Below are positions 34,888 through 46,580 of a stretch of 64,000 bases of DNA, in pieces; the stretch's first letter is position 1; each line of letters begins with the position of its first letter. The notes under the pieces are model-generated. The model saw only the letters and a list, made by a program, of their open reading frames with translations, was not told the DNA's origin and did not search any database. The stretch spans positions 1-64,000 of the forward strand of contig NZ_APKE01000022.1 in the NCBI RefSeq assembly GCF_009835145.1, given 5' to 3'. The DNA comes from Profundibacterium mesophilum KAUST100406-0324. GTDB taxonomy: Bacteria > Pseudomonadota > Alphaproteobacteria > Rhodobacterales > Rhodobacteraceae. Position numbers and translations under genes: made by a program.

Positions 34888-35561
34888 TCGGCCGGCTCGC
34901 GGGACGGATCGACTACAAGGGCAGCGATCAGGTGATGATCGACGTGAAGGGCGTGGGCTATGTCGTGCATGTCTCCGAGCGGACCCTGAGCGCCCTGCCC
35001 CCCGTGGGCGAGGCGGCCGCGCTCTATACCGACCTGCTGGTGCGCGAGGACCTGCTGCAGCTTTACGGCTTCATCACGATGCAGGAGAAGGAATGGCACC
35101 GGCTGCTGACCACGGTGCAGGGGATCGGCGCGAAGGCGTCCATGGCGATCCTCGGGGCGCTGGGCCCCGACGGGGTGAGCCGCGCCATCGCGCTGGGCGA
35201 TGCGACGGCGGTGCGCGCGGCGCCGGGCGTCGGGCCGAAGATCGCGCAGCGGGTGGTCAACGAGCTGCGCGACAAGGCCCCGGCGCTGATGGCGATGGGC
35301 GGCATGCAGGGCCATGCGGCCAGCGGCGATCACGGCGCGCTGATCGAGGAGGGCGCCGATGCGCCCGCCGCACCGCGCCGCGCGCCGCCGCCACCGCCCG
35401 CCGCCGCCGCGCAGTCGGAAGCGCTTTCCGCCCTTTCCAACCTCGGCTACGGCCCGGCCGAGGCGGCAGGCGCCGTGGCACAGGCCGCCGGCGCGGGCGA
35501 GGGCGGCGACACGGCCACGCTGATCCGCGCCGCGCTGAAGCTGCTCGCGCCGAAGGATTGA
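34884..35561 (+). CDS. ruvA: Holliday junction branch-migration protein RuvA
   Basis: 225-residue junction-binding subunit. Domain I begins [13 protein letters not shown], and the helix-hairpin-helix region contains [15 protein letters not shown] and [16 protein letters not shown]. Domain III (about 170-225, [17 protein letters not shown]) binds RuvB. The linker at about 140-170 is Pro/Ala-rich and longer than in E. coli. It overlaps ruvC by 4 bp and is 7 bp from ruvB. Confidence 0.95.
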   Translation: MIGRLAGRIDYKGSDQVMIDVKGVGYVVHVSERTLSALPPVGEAAALYTDLLVREDLLQLYGFITMQEKEWHRLLTTVQGIGAKASMAILGALGPDGVSRAIALGDATAVRAAPGVGPKIAQRVVNELRDKAPALMAMGGMQGHAASGDHGALIEEGADAPAAPRRAPPPPPAAAAQSEALSALSNLGYGPAEAAGAVAQAAGAGEGGDTATLIRAALKLLAPKD

Positions 35562-35568
35562 TGCACCG

Positions 35569-36597
35569 ATGACCGGCTCCGACCCCACCCTCAGACCGGA
35601 CCCCCTGCCGGAGGACGAGGGCAACGCGCTGCGCCCGCAGACGCTCGACGCCTTCATCGGGCAAGCCGAGGCGCGCGCCAATCTCAAGGTCTTCATCGAG
35701 AGCGCGCGGATCAGGGGCAAGGCGATGGACCATGCGCTCTTCCACGGGCCGCCGGGCCTCGGCAAGACCACCCTCGCGCAGATCATGGCCCGCGAACTGG
35801 GGGTGAACTTCCGCATGACGTCCGGGCCGGTCCTTGCCAAGGCCGGCGATCTTGCCGCGATCCTGACCAATCTCGAGGCGCGCGATGTTCTCTTCATCGA
35901 CGAGATCCACCGCCTCAACCCGGTCGTCGAGGAAGTGCTCTATCCCGCGATGGAGGATTTCGAGCTCGATCTCGTGATCGGCGAGGGGCCGGCGGCGCGC
36001 ACCGTGCGCATCGAGCTGCAACCCTTCACGCTGGTGGGGGCGACGACGCGGCTCGGCCTGCTGACCACGCCGCTGCGCGACCGTTTCGGCATTCCCGTCA
36101 GGCTCCAGTTCTATACCGAGGACGAGCTGCACGAGATCGTGCGGCGCGGGGCGCGGCTCCTGGGCGTGCCCGCCGAGGATGACGGGGCGCGCGAGATCGC
36201 CAAGCGCGCGCGGGGCACGCCGCGCATCGCGGGGCGCCTGTTGCGCCGGGTGGTCGATTTCGCCCTCGTCGAGGGGGACGGGCGGCTGACGCGCGCGCTG
36301 GCCGACAGTGCGCTGACGCGGCTCGGGGTCGACCGGCTCGGGCTCGACGGCGCCGACAGGCGCTACATGCGGCTCATCGCCGAAGGGTATTTCGGCGGTC
36401 CCGTCGGGATCGAGACCATGTCTGCTGCGCTCAGCGAGAGCCGCGACGCGCTCGAGGAGGTGATCGAGCCCTACCTGCTGCAGCAGGGCCTGATCCAGCG
36501 CACGCCGCGCGGGCGGATGCTCGCCCCGCGTGGATGGAGTCACCTGGGGCTGGAGCCGCCGCGCCCGGCCGGGCAGAGCGATCTCTTCGAGGGTTAG
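35569..36597 (+). CDS. ruvB: Holliday junction branch-migration ATPase RuvB
   Basis: 342-residue AAA+ motor. Walker A G60-PPGLGK-T67, Walker B D111-E-I-H114, sensor 1 G-A-T-T-R and the arginine-finger region L-R-D-R-F-G are present. A C-terminal winged-helix domain follows (about 265-330, [21 protein letters not shown]). It drives branch migration with RuvA. It is last in the ruvCAB operon; the next gene starts 53 bp downstream. Confidence 0.96.
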   Translation: MTGSDPTLRPDPLPEDEGNALRPQTLDAFIGQAEARANLKVFIESARIRGKAMDHALFHGPPGLGKTTLAQIMARELGVNFRMTSGPVLAKAGDLAAILTNLEARDVLFIDEIHRLNPVVEEVLYPAMEDFELDLVIGEGPAARTVRIELQPFTLVGATTRLGLLTTPLRDRFGIPVRLQFYTEDELHEIVRRGARLLGVPAEDDGAREIAKRARGTPRIAGRLLRRVVDFALVEGDGRLTRALADSALTRLGVDRLGLDGADRRYMRLIAEGYFGGPVGIETMSAALSESRDALEEVIEPYLLQQGLIQRTPRGRMLAPRGWSHLGLEPPRPAGQSDLFEG

Positions 36598-36650
36598 GGC
36601 ACGCCGATCCGGGGATTGCCATCACCGCCCGCCGGCGCTAGCTCCGGCGC

Positions 36651-37322
36651 ATGAGCCCTGATGACATCGCCGCCTGCTTCACCGGTCCCGACGGAACCTA
36701 CCGCTTCGCGCGCTGGGGCCGCCCCATCGCGCCGGTCATCTTCGGCGTCGAGGAAAGCAGCCTCGCCGTTCTCAAGGGGGCGATCGAGGCGGCGGTCCAC
36801 CTGGCGGGGCACAAGATGGCCGAGACCGACCCCGAACTCGGCGCCAATCTCATGATCTTCTTCTGCAGCGACTGGGCGGAGCTGACGCAGGTGCCCAATC
36901 TCGAGAAGCTCCTGCCGGGGCTCGGCGCACTGGTGCCGCGTCTCGAAGCCTCCGGCGCCGAGCGATACGGTACCTATCGCCGCGACGAGGCCGGCGCGAT
37001 CAAGGCCAGCTTCTCGGTGCTGCGCATGGGACCTGCATTGCGCGCGGAACCGGCCGAGGACATCGCTCTCTCCGAAGCCGCGCGGGCGCTCCTGACCTGG
37101 TCGGAGACCGCGTTTGCCAGGCGTTCGGTGCTGGCACGGCATCCGGGCGGCGCCACGGTGCTCGCGCCGCATGTCGCCGCGCTGATCCGGGCCGCCTACG
37201 ATCCGGTGATGCCGGTCAGTGCGGACGATCCCTCCCATGCGCTGCGTCTGGCCGCGCGCGTGTCGGCCGCAGGGGACGCGCGGAACGGCGATCTGGCGGT
37301 TGGCCCGGATGACGCGCCATGA
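36651..37322 (+). CDS. Conserved-position unknown protein between ruvB and ybgC
   Basis: 223-residue protein I do not recognise. It has no signal peptide and no membrane helix. The N-terminal part (FARWGRPIAPVIFGVEESSL and MIFFCSDWAELTQVPNLEKL) suggests a compact alpha/beta fold with one Cys near residue 72, and the last 25 residues look disordered. It overlaps the ybgC start by 4 bp (ATGA), so the two are translationally coupled. This suggests an envelope or lipid-linked role, but nothing in the sequence proves it. Confidence 0.75.
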   Translation: MSPDDIAACFTGPDGTYRFARWGRPIAPVIFGVEESSLAVLKGAIEAAVHLAGHKMAETDPELGANLMIFFCSDWAELTQVPNLEKLLPGLGALVPRLEASGAERYGTYRRDEAGAIKASFSVLRMGPALRAEPAEDIALSEAARALLTWSETAFARRSVLARHPGGATVLAPHVAALIRAAYDPVMPVSADDPSHALRLAARVSAAGDARNGDLAVGPDDAP

Positions 37323-37708
37323 GCCACAGCTTTTCCCTGCGGGTCTATTACGAGGATACCGACCTCGGCGGGATCGTCTACTACGCCAACTACCTGCGCT
37401 TCATAGAGCGGGCCCGCAGCGAATGGGTGCGCAGCCTCGGCATCGACCAAAGGCGCATGAAGGAAGAGCATGGCACCGTCTTCGCGGTGCGCCGCCTTGC
37501 CGCCGACTACCTTTCACCGGCCCATTACGACGACATGCTCACCGTGAACACGGCGCTCGTCAACGCCACCGGCGCCCGCCTGACACTCGAGCAGATCGTG
37601 CGGCGCGACAGGACTGATCTCTTCACAGCCCAGGTCACCCTCGCCGCGATCGGCCCGGACGGCCGCGCCGCCCGCCTTCCGGCAGAACTCCGCCGATTGC
37701 TGGGCTAG
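37319..37708 (+). CDS. ybgC: Tol-Pal-associated acyl-CoA thioesterase YbgC
   Basis: 129-residue hot-dog-fold thioesterase. The catalytic block YYEDTDLGGIVYYANYLRF carries the conserved Asp15, and the ARSEWVRSLGI segment follows. YbgC hydrolyses short- to medium-chain acyl-CoA or acyl-ACP at the inner membrane and is regularly encoded at the head of the tol-pal cluster. A 117-bp gap before tolQ may hold a separate tol promoter. Confidence 0.93.
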   Translation: MSHSFSLRVYYEDTDLGGIVYYANYLRFIERARSEWVRSLGIDQRRMKEEHGTVFAVRRLAADYLSPAHYDDMLTVNTALVNATGARLTLEQIVRRDRTDLFTAQVTLAAIGPDGRAARLPAELRRLLG

Positions 37709-37825
37709 CTGCGCGCACCCCCACCGGGCCGGCCCGTATGGCTTGGCATCGGTGGCCCATCTGATGTAGCGTCTGTGCCGAGAAGAGCCCCATAGCGGCC
37801 CCACCCCCTTGACAAGAGCAGGATT

Positions 37826-38521
37826 ATGGAAACGGAAACCCTTGCGCTGGCGCAGGAGATCGATTTCTCCATGTGGGCGCTGTTCGCGCGCGCCACACTC
37901 ATGGTCAAGCTGGTCATGCTGATCCTCATCGTGGCCTCCTTCTGGGCCTGGGCGATCATCGTCCAGAAGCATCTGCTGTTCCGCAAGGCCCGCGCCGAGG
38001 CGCGCCAGTTCGATTCGGCCTTCTGGTCCGGCGAGCCGCTGGACGAGCTCTTTCACAAGATCGGACCGGAGCCCTCCGGCCGGTCCGAATCGGTCTTTGT
38101 CGCCGGCATGACCGAATGGCAGAGATCGCACCGCGCCGACGGAGCGCTCATTCCGGGCGCGCAGGCCCGCATCGAGCGGTCCATGGACGTGGCGATCGCG
38201 CGCGAGGCCGCCGAGCTCGACAAGGGACTGCCCTTTCTCGCGACGGTTGGCGCCACCGCGCCCTTCATCGGCCTCTTCGGCACGGTCTGGGGCATCATGA
38301 ATGCCTTCGTCGAGATCGCCGAGCAGCAAAATACCAGCCTCGCCGTCGTAGCCCCCGGCATCGCCGAGGCGCTCCTGGCCACCGGGCTCGGCCTGCTCGC
38401 CGCGATCCCGGCCGTGATCTTCTACAACAAGCTCAGCGCCGACGAGGAACGCATCGTCAGCGGCTACGAGGCCTTCGCCGACGAGTTCTCCACCATCCTC
38501 AGCCGCCAGCTGGACGCCTGA
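37826..38521 (+). CDS. tolQ: Tol-Pal system protein TolQ
   Basis: 231-residue inner-membrane protein of the MotA/TolQ/ExbB family with three helices: the first at about 25-45 (VKLVMLILIVASFWAWAIIV), the second and third at about 140-205. The conserved GATAPFIGLFGTVWGIM and LAVVAPGIAEALLATGLGLLAAIPA blocks are present. With TolR it uses proton motive force to energise TolA during outer-membrane constriction. Its stop overlaps the tolR start by one base (TGATG). Confidence 0.96.
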   Translation: METETLALAQEIDFSMWALFARATLMVKLVMLILIVASFWAWAIIVQKHLLFRKARAEARQFDSAFWSGEPLDELFHKIGPEPSGRSESVFVAGMTEWQRSHRADGALIPGAQARIERSMDVAIAREAAELDKGLPFLATVGATAPFIGLFGTVWGIMNAFVEIAEQQNTSLAVVAPGIAEALLATGLGLLAAIPAVIFYNKLSADEERIVSGYEAFADEFSTILSRQLDA

Positions 38522-39003
38522 TGGGCGCCGGTGTCATCTCCAAGCAGCCGGGCGGGAGCCGCCGCCGGCGGCGCGGGCGCAGCCGCCCGATGTCCGAGAT
38601 CAACGTCACGCCCTTCGTCGACGTGATGCTGGTGCTGTTGATCGTGTTCATGGTCTCGGCGCCGCTGCTGACCGTCGGCGTGCCCGTGAAGTTGCCGCAG
38701 ACGGCGGCGCAATCGCTGCCGACCGAGCGCGAGGAGCCGCTGACCGTGACCCTCACCAATGACGGCCGGGTCCTGCTGATGGCGAGCGAGACGCCCTCCG
38801 ACGACCTGATCGGCCAGCTCAGGGCGATCGCCGCCGAACGCGAAAGCACCAAGGTCTTCCTGCGCGCCGATGGCGACATCCCCTACGAGCGCGTCGTGCA
38901 GGTGATGGGCGCGCTGAATGCGGGAGGCTTCGGGAATATCGGCCTCGTGACCGACACGGGCGGCCCGCGTCTCGACGGCCCCGCCGCGACGCCCGATCGA
39001 TAG
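38521..39003 (+). CDS. tolR: Tol-Pal system protein TolR
   Basis: 160-residue ExbD/TolR-family protein with one membrane helix (about 30-50) containing the proton-carrying Asp in PFVDVMLVLLIVFMV, and a periplasmic domain. The cytosolic N-terminus has a strongly basic run of Arg (residues 14-22) before the conserved M-S-E-I-N-V-T-P. The start at 38521 is fixed by coupling to tolQ; a longer in-frame extension overlaps tolQ and is rejected. Confidence 0.95.
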   Translation: MGAGVISKQPGGSRRRRRGRSRPMSEINVTPFVDVMLVLLIVFMVSAPLLTVGVPVKLPQTAAQSLPTEREEPLTVTLTNDGRVLLMASETPSDDLIGQLRAIAAERESTKVFLRADGDIPYERVVQVMGALNAGGFGNIGLVTDTGGPRLDGPAATPDR

Positions 39004-39012
39004 GCCGGGCCC

Positions 39013-40230
39013 ATGAGAACGGGCACCACGATTTCGGGCGTCGGGCATGCGGCCCTGATCCTGTTCGTCCTCTTCGGCGATCTGTTCTCCGGGCGGACGC
39101 CGCCGCCCCCGCCCGCCGCCGATGTGCAGCTGATCTCCGAAGAGGAGTTCGCCGCCCTGACCCGCCCCGAGGCGGCGCCGGAGGCCAGCGACGTGGCGCC
39201 CCCGCCGCCCCCCGAGACCCCGCAAGAGGAAACGCCGCCGCCCCCGCCCTCCGCCGAGCGCCCGCCCGAGCGTGCCGAAGCCCCCGAGGCGCGCGCCCCC
39301 GACACCCCCGAGACGGTGCCGGTCCTGCCGGAGCCGTTGGCCGAGGCCGAGGTCAGCGACACGCCCCCCTCCGAGCCCGCGCCGCCCGCCGCGCAACCCG
39401 ACCTTCCCGCCGCGCCGCAAAGCGTGCCGCGTCCCGCCACCCGCGTGGCGCCCACGCCCGCGCCGCCGCCCCCGCCCGATGCCGAACGCGCGCCCGAGCG
39501 CACAGAGACCACCGCTCCCGAGCCCGAGGAGCCGGCCGACCTCTTTGTCGAGGAGGAGCCCCCGGCGGCGCCCGAGGAGGCCGTGCGCGAGATCGTGACC
39601 GAGGCCGAGACACCGGCGAGTGCCGAGGACGCGCCCGAGGAGGAGACGCAGGATGCAGGTCTCGGCCGCTCGCCCCGCCCGCGCAGCCGTCCCGAGCGCC
39701 GTATCGCCGCGCCCGAGGCCGAGCCTGAGCCCGAGCCCGAGCCGACACCAGAACCGGAGCCGGCGCCAGAACCTGCGGCGCAGACACAGAGGGCCGAGAC
39801 CCCGCCCGAGCCGGCGGAGCAGACGCCCGACCTGAGCAACGCGGTCGACGATGCGCTTGCCGGGCTGATGGCGGAGGAGGCCGCGCCCGAGACAGGCGCG
39901 CCGGCGGGCCCGCCGCTGAGTCGCGGCGAGCGGGACGCCCTGCGGGTCGCCGTGCAGCGGTGCTGGGTCGTCGACGTGGGCTCCGAGGCATCCTCGGTCA
40001 CCGTGACGATCGGGTTCGAGATGGATCGCGGCGGCCGCGTGGAGCCGGGCTCGCTGGAGCTGGTCGGCTCCAGCGGCGGCTCCGACAGCGCGGTCAAGAC
40101 CGCCTACGAGGCCGGCCGCCGGGCGATCCTGCGCTGCAACGCCACGCCCTATGACATGCCCGCCGACAAATACGAGCAATGGAAGCAGGTCGAGATCACA
40201 TTCAATCCAGACGACATGCGCACCAGATGA
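39013..40230 (+). CDS. tolA: Cell-envelope protein TolA
   Basis: 405-residue protein anchored by an N-terminal helix (about 11-26). A long Pro/Glu/Ala-rich middle region (about 30-300, including a Pro-Glu-Pro-Glu run) replaces the Lys/Ala-rich helix of E. coli TolA. The C-terminal TolA domain (about 310-405) contains [12 protein letters not shown], the strand block [20 protein letters not shown] and [10 protein letters not shown], with two Cys. It spans the periplasm from TolQR to TolB/Pal. The low-complexity region is typical of alphaproteobacterial TolA. Confidence 0.9.
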   Translation: MRTGTTISGVGHAALILFVLFGDLFSGRTPPPPPAADVQLISEEEFAALTRPEAAPEASDVAPPPPPETPQEETPPPPPSAERPPERAEAPEARAPDTPETVPVLPEPLAEAEVSDTPPSEPAPPAAQPDLPAAPQSVPRPATRVAPTPAPPPPPDAERAPERTETTAPEPEEPADLFVEEEPPAAPEEAVREIVTEAETPASAEDAPEEETQDAGLGRSPRPRSRPERRIAAPEAEPEPEPEPTPEPEPAPEPAAQTQRAETPPEPAEQTPDLSNAVDDALAGLMAEEAAPETGAPAGPPLSRGERDALRVAVQRCWVVDVGSEASSVTVTIGFEMDRGGRVEPGSLELVGSSGGSDSAVKTAYEAGRRAILRCNATPYDMPADKYEQWKQVEITFNPDDMRTR

Positions 40231-40310
40231 CGCGGCGCCGCGAATATGTCACGCAGTGCCGGCAGGCACCGTGCCGCCGGAACCGAGCCGCACCGAGGAA
40301 CTTGACCCAG

Positions 40311-41699
40311 ATGACCGCCAACCGCCCCATACCGAAGCTTGCAAGAATGGACCCATCAATGACGTTGCGCTCCGCTTCCATCGCCCTGGCCGCCCTGATC
40401 GCCGGCGCGGCCGGCCTCGCAATGCCGCTCGCCGCGACGGCGCAGGATGGCCCCTTGCGCATCGAGATCACCGAGGGCGTGATCGAGCCGCTGCCGATCG
40501 CCTTGCCGACCTTCATCCCCGAAGGGGGCGCAGCCGGCGACTATGCCGAGCGCATCACGAACGTGATCGCCGCCGACCTCGAGGGGACCGGGCTTTTCCG
40601 GCGCATCTCGCAAAGCGCCTTCATCGCGCCCGTGACCGCCTTCGATGCCAATGTCGATTACGGCAACTGGAAAGCGATCAACGCGCAGGCTCTCGTCACC
40701 GGCGCGGTCAGTACCGACGGGGCGGGCAACCTGTCGGTCAAGTTCCGCCTGTTCGATATCTTCTCCGAGGCCCCCTTGGGCGAGGGGCTGCAATTCGGCG
40801 GCACGACCGCGAACTGGCGGCGCATGGCACACAAGGTCGCCGATGCCGTCTACAGCCGGATCACCGGCGAGACCGGCTATTTCGACAGTCGCGTCGTCTA
40901 TGTCGGCGAGACCGGGCCCAAGAACGATCGGCGCAAGCGCCTCGCCGTGATGGATTACGACGGCGCCAACGCCCAGTATCTCACCGATGCCTCCTCCATC
41001 GTCCTCGCACCCCGGTTCTCGCCGCAGGGCGAGCGCGTGCTCTATACCAGCTACACGACCGGCTTTCCGCAGATCTACGAGCTGAACGTGGCGACGGGGT
41101 CACGCAACCCCCTTCCCGTGCCGGCCGAATCGATGACCTTCGCGCCGCGCTACGCCCCTGACGGGCGCACGGTGATCTTCTCGGCCGCGCAGGGCGGCAA
41201 TACCGACATCTATCGCCTGCGTCCCGGCGGCCAGCCCGAGCGGCTGACCTCGGCGCCGGGCATCGAGACCGCGCCGAGCTTCTCGCCCGACGGCAGCCAG
41301 ATCGTCTTCGAAAGCGACCGCTCGGGCAGCCAGCAGCTCTATGTCATGCCCGCGGGCGGCGGCGAGCCGCGCCGGATCAGCTTCGGTCCGGGCCGCTACG
41401 GCACGCCCGTGTGGTCGCCGCGCGGCGATCTCATCGCCTTCACCAAGCAGAACGCGGGCCGCTTCCATATCGGCGTCATGCGCACCGATGGCAGCGAGGA
41501 GCGCCTGCTGACCGCCTCCTTCCTCGACGAGGGGCCGACCTGGGCGCCGAACGGCCGGGTGATCATGTTCACCCGTGAAAGCGCCGGCGCCGACGGGCAA
41601 TCGGGTCTCTTTTCGGTCGATATCTCGGGACGCAACCTCAAGCGGGTGCAGACCGAGACGGCCGCCTCCGATCCGGCATGGTCGCCGCTTCTCGACTAA
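40311..41699 (+). CDS. tolB: Tol-Pal system beta-propeller protein TolB
   Basis: Periplasmic protein that links TolA with Pal. It has a TolB N-terminal domain ([19 protein letters not shown] onward) and a six-bladed propeller with repeated F-S-P-x-G/D motifs ([45 protein letters not shown] and so on). The signal peptide ends at ATAQD. The ATG at 40311 follows GAGGA at about 11 bases and gives 462 residues. An ATG at 40359 would give a more compact signal peptide (446 residues), so the start is unsure. Confidence 0.92.
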   Translation: MTANRPIPKLARMDPSMTLRSASIALAALIAGAAGLAMPLAATAQDGPLRIEITEGVIEPLPIALPTFIPEGGAAGDYAERITNVIAADLEGTGLFRRISQSAFIAPVTAFDANVDYGNWKAINAQALVTGAVSTDGAGNLSVKFRLFDIFSEAPLGEGLQFGGTTANWRRMAHKVADAVYSRITGETGYFDSRVVYVGETGPKNDRRKRLAVMDYDGANAQYLTDASSIVLAPRFSPQGERVLYTSYTTGFPQIYELNVATGSRNPLPVPAESMTFAPRYAPDGRTVIFSAAQGGNTDIYRLRPGGQPERLTSAPGIETAPSFSPDGSQIVFESDRSGSQQLYVMPAGGGEPRRISFGPGRYGTPVWSPRGDLIAFTKQNAGRFHIGVMRTDGSEERLLTASFLDEGPTWAPNGRVIMFTRESAGADGQSGLFSVDISGRNLKRVQTETAASDPAWSPLLD

Positions 41700-41794
41700 C
41701 CGCCCCACTTTCAAAATCCCGGCGGGATGCTAGGCTCGCCGCCATGATGGCACGGGGCCGCAGGCCCGCCGCAAAACCGACAGGACACAGGACT

Positions 41795-42355
41795 ATGAAG
41801 ATTCTCGGCAAGGCCACGCTCCTCTCCGTCATGCTGCTCGCCGCAGCCTGCACCAATGCCGACCGCTTCGGCACCGGCGCCGGCGCAGGCATGGATGGCG
41901 GCATGGGCGCCGGCCTGAATGGCGGCTTCGGCGACGGGGTGCCGCTCGGCAATGGCGGCGCCATCACGCAAGGCACGCTCGATCCCGCCTCCCCGGCCTA
42001 TTTCGAGCAGACCATCGGCGACCGCGTGCTCTTCGAGGTGGACCAGTCCACCGTCTCGCCGAGCGGCCGCGCCACCCTCGACGCGCAGGCGGGCTGGCTC
42101 AGCGCCAATCCCTCCTATACCGCGATCATCGAGGGTCATGCCGACGAGCAGGGCACGCGCGAATACAACCTCGCGCTTGGCGCCCGCCGCGCCGCCTCGG
42201 CGCGCGACTACCTCGTCTCGCAAGGCGTCTCTTCGGGCCGGCTGCGCACCGTGACCTACGGAAAGGAACGCCCCATCGAGGTCTGCTCGACCGAGCAATG
42301 CTATGCCAAGAACCGCCGCGCCGTCACGGTCGTGGCCGCCGGGCTGAGCAGCTGA
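41795..42355 (+). CDS. pal: Peptidoglycan-associated lipoprotein Pal
   Basis: 186-residue outer-membrane lipoprotein. The lipobox is L-L-A-A-A-C at about residue 19, followed by a Gly/Met-rich linker (about 26-50). The OmpA-like domain contains DRVLFEVDQSTVSP and the peptidoglycan-binding IIEGHADEQGTREYNLALG. The start MKILGKATLL at 41795 is chosen because it gives a proper lipoprotein signal. It lies 95 bp after tolB and 4 bp before cpoB. Confidence 0.95.
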   Translation: MKILGKATLLSVMLLAAACTNADRFGTGAGAGMDGGMGAGLNGGFGDGVPLGNGGAITQGTLDPASPAYFEQTIGDRVLFEVDQSTVSPSGRATLDAQAGWLSANPSYTAIIEGHADEQGTREYNLALGARRAASARDYLVSQGVSSGRLRTVTYGKERPIEVCSTEQCYAKNRRAVTVVAAGLSS

Positions 42356-42359
42356 TCGG

Positions 42360-43196
42360 ATGCGCCCCTTCCGATATCTTCCCGCCCTCGCGCTGATCGC
42401 GGGCCTCGCCGCCCCCGCCTCAGCGCAGGACAACACCGCCACGCTCGCCGACATCCGTCAGGATCTGTCGGTCCTGACGACCGAGCTGGCAAAGCTGCGG
42501 CGCGAGCTGAGCACGACCGGCGGTGTTGGTGTCAACCTCGCCGGCACCTCGGCGCTCTCGCGCATCGACGCGATGGAGGCCGAGTTGCAACGCCTGACGG
42601 CGCAGAACGAGCAGCTGGGCTTCCGCATCGAGCAGATCGTGCGCGACGGCAGCAACCGGATCGGGGACATGCAGTTCCGCCTGTGCGAAATCGAGCCGGG
42701 CTGCGCGCTTTCCGATCTCGAGGATACCGTGCCCCTGGGCGGCAGCGCATCGGCGGCGCCGGCGGCAGCCCCCGCCTCCCCCATCACCGCCGAACAGCAG
42801 GCAGGACAGCTCGCGGTTGGCGAGCAACGCGACTTCGATCGGGCGAAGGAGGCCCTCGACTCCGGTAGCTTTCGCAGCGCCGCGGACCTCTTTGCGACCT
42901 TCACCGAGACCTATACGGGCGGGCCTTTGAGCGGAGAGGCGCATTACCTGCGCGGCGAGGCCCTGAGCGGCGCCGAGGACGACGCGGGCGCGGCGCGGTC
43001 CTATCTGGAGAGCTTCTCGAGCTACCCCGAGGGGCCGAGCGCGCCGCAGGCCCTGCTGAAGCTCGGGCTCAAGCTCGACGCGCTGGGCCAGCGCACCGAT
43101 GCCTGCGCCACACTTGCCGAGGTGCCGCTGCGTTTCGCGCAGAGCGACGCCGCGATCGAGGCGCAGACCGCCCTTGCCAGCATGGGATGTCAGTGA
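42360..43196 (+). CDS. cpoB: Tol-Pal coordinator CpoB / YbgF
   Basis: 278-residue periplasmic protein. The signal peptide ends at PASAQD. A coiled-coil segment (about 25-90, DIRQDLSVLTTELAKLRREL) mediates trimerisation. A Pro/Ala linker leads to C-terminal TPR repeats (about 155-275, DFDRAKEALDSGSFRSAADLF, HYLRGEALSGAEDDAGAARSY). It coordinates peptidoglycan synthesis with Tol during division. Its end overlaps tilS by 10 bp. Confidence 0.93.
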   Translation: MRPFRYLPALALIAGLAAPASAQDNTATLADIRQDLSVLTTELAKLRRELSTTGGVGVNLAGTSALSRIDAMEAELQRLTAQNEQLGFRIEQIVRDGSNRIGDMQFRLCEIEPGCALSDLEDTVPLGGSASAAPAAAPASPITAEQQAGQLAVGEQRDFDRAKEALDSGSFRSAADLFATFTETYTGGPLSGEAHYLRGEALSGAEDDAGAARSYLESFSSYPEGPSAPQALLKLGLKLDALGQRTDACATLAEVPLRFAQSDAAIEAQTALASMGCQ

Positions 43197-44488
43197 GCGG
43201 GGCTGAACCCGCTTGCGATCCACCCGCCAGGCTCGATCCGGGCATGTTCGGCCGGTTTGATGCCGAACATGCCGCCGGCAGGCCCATCGGCATCGCCCTG
43301 TCGGGCGGCGGTGATAGTACGGCCCTTCTGCACCTGGCAGCTGAGCGCTACGGCGCGGAGGCGCTGAGGGCCGCGACGCTCGATCACGGCTTGCGGCAGG
43401 GATCGGCGCAGGAAGCGCGGCTTGCCGCGGCCCGCTGCGCGCGGATCGGCATCGCGCATGAGACCCTCTTCTGGAACGGACGCGCGGCGACGGGCAACCT
43501 GCAAGATGCCGCGCGCCGTGCCCGCTACACGGCTCTGGCGCGCTGGGCGCGGGGTGCCGGGATCGCGCTCGTCGCACTCGGCCATACCCGCGACGACAAT
43601 GCCGAGACGCTGCTGATGGGGTTGTCGCGCGGTGCCGGCCTCGATGGGCTGAGCGGGATGCGGCGGGATTTCACGCGCGATGGCTGCCTTTTCCTGCGAC
43701 CGCTTCTGGACTGCTCGCGCGCGGGGTTGCGTGCCTTCCTCGTTGAGCGGGGCCTCGGCTGGAGCGAGGATCCGGGCAATACCGATACCCGCTTCGACCG
43801 GATCAAGGCGCGCCGGGCACTGGAGGCGATGGCGCCGCTGGGCATCGACGCGGCGACGCTTGCGCGCAGTATCGCCAATCTGCGCGGCAGCCGCCTTGCC
43901 ATCGACGAGCGGATCGCCGCCTGGAGCCGCGATCATGTCATCGCGGATCGGGGAGATCTGCTGATCGACGCGCCCGCCCTAGGACGGCTGCCCGACGATC
44001 TCGTCAGGCGGCTTCTGGGTGCCGGGCTGCGCTGGATCTCGGGGCGCGATTACCCGCCGCGGGCGGCCGCGCTGCTCGATGCGGCGGGCGCGCTCCTCGC
44101 GGCGGAGAACCGGGAGGCACCGCCCGGCCGGCGAAGCCTGCATGGCTGCCTGTTGCAGGTGGCGCGCGGCCGGTTGCGCCTGTCGCGTGAGCCTGCCGCC
44201 GCCCTTCGCGCGCCCGCCCGGCCGGCGGGGACGGTCTGGGACGGGCGCTGGATCATCGAAGGCGCCGCCCCCGCCGGCGCCATGACGCGCGCCCTGGGCG
44301 AGGCAGGCCTTGCCGATTGCCCCGCCTGGCGCGAAACGGGCCTGCCGCGCGGCAGCCTGCTCGCCTCTCCGTCGCTGTGGCAGGGCGACAGGCTGCTTGC
44401 CGCCCCCCTCGCGCGGCCCGATTCGCAGCGTCGTGCCGTCATGGCGGGAAACCGCGACGATTTTACCGCGACCCTGCTCTCGCATTGA
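43187..44488 (+). CDS. tilS: tRNA(Ile)-lysidine synthase
   Basis: 433-residue enzyme that converts the wobble C of tRNA-Ile(CAU) to lysidine. The PP-loop S39-GGGD-S44 is near the N-terminus, and the HGLRQGSAQEA and LGHTRDDNAETLLMG blocks are standard. The C-terminal half is diverged and Arg/Ala-rich, as in other Rhodobacterales. The start overlaps the cpoB stop; a GTG two codons later is also possible. It is encoded directly before ftsH, a conserved order. Confidence 0.93.
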   Translation: MSVSGAEPACDPPARLDPGMFGRFDAEHAAGRPIGIALSGGGDSTALLHLAAERYGAEALRAATLDHGLRQGSAQEARLAAARCARIGIAHETLFWNGRAATGNLQDAARRARYTALARWARGAGIALVALGHTRDDNAETLLMGLSRGAGLDGLSGMRRDFTRDGCLFLRPLLDCSRAGLRAFLVERGLGWSEDPGNTDTRFDRIKARRALEAMAPLGIDAATLARSIANLRGSRLAIDERIAAWSRDHVIADRGDLLIDAPALGRLPDDLVRRLLGAGLRWISGRDYPPRAAALLDAAGALLAAENREAPPGRRSLHGCLLQVARGRLRLSREPAAALRAPARPAGTVWDGRWIIEGAAPAGAMTRALGEAGLADCPAWRETGLPRGSLLASPSLWQGDRLLAAPLARPDSQRRAVMAGNRDDFTATLLSH

Positions 44489-44512
44489 ACGTGCCCACCT
44501 GATAGCTATCTA
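44485..44512 (+). promoter_or_regulatory. Candidate ftsH promoter
   Basis: TTGAAC (44485-44490) and TATCTA (44507-44512) are spaced by 16 bp and overlap the end of tilS. A GATAG-CTAT-CTATC inverted repeat (44501-44514) lies over the -10. It is A/T-rich against very GC-rich flanks. Confidence 0.35.
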
Positions 44513-44560
44513 TCGTGCAACCGGTCATCTTCGGCCGGACGAAATTCATGGGAGAATGCC

Positions 44561-46480
<1,920 letters not shown>

Positions 46481-46505
46481 CACCTGCTGCCACCGCACAA
46501 ACGAA

Positions 46506-46539
46506 AGGCCCGCCGCGTGATCCCGCGGCGGGCCTTTTT
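46506..46539. terminator. Strong intrinsic terminator between ftsH and folD
   Basis: A 12-bp GC-rich stem, AGGCCCGCCGCG (46506-46517) against CGCGGCGGGCCT (46524-46535), is followed by TTTT on the plus strand. On the minus strand it is followed by TTTCGTTT, so it can terminate both convergent genes. Confidence 0.9.
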
Positions 46540-46580
46540 CCTGTCCGGGCGCCTATCCCTCTACCCGTCTGCTGGCACCG

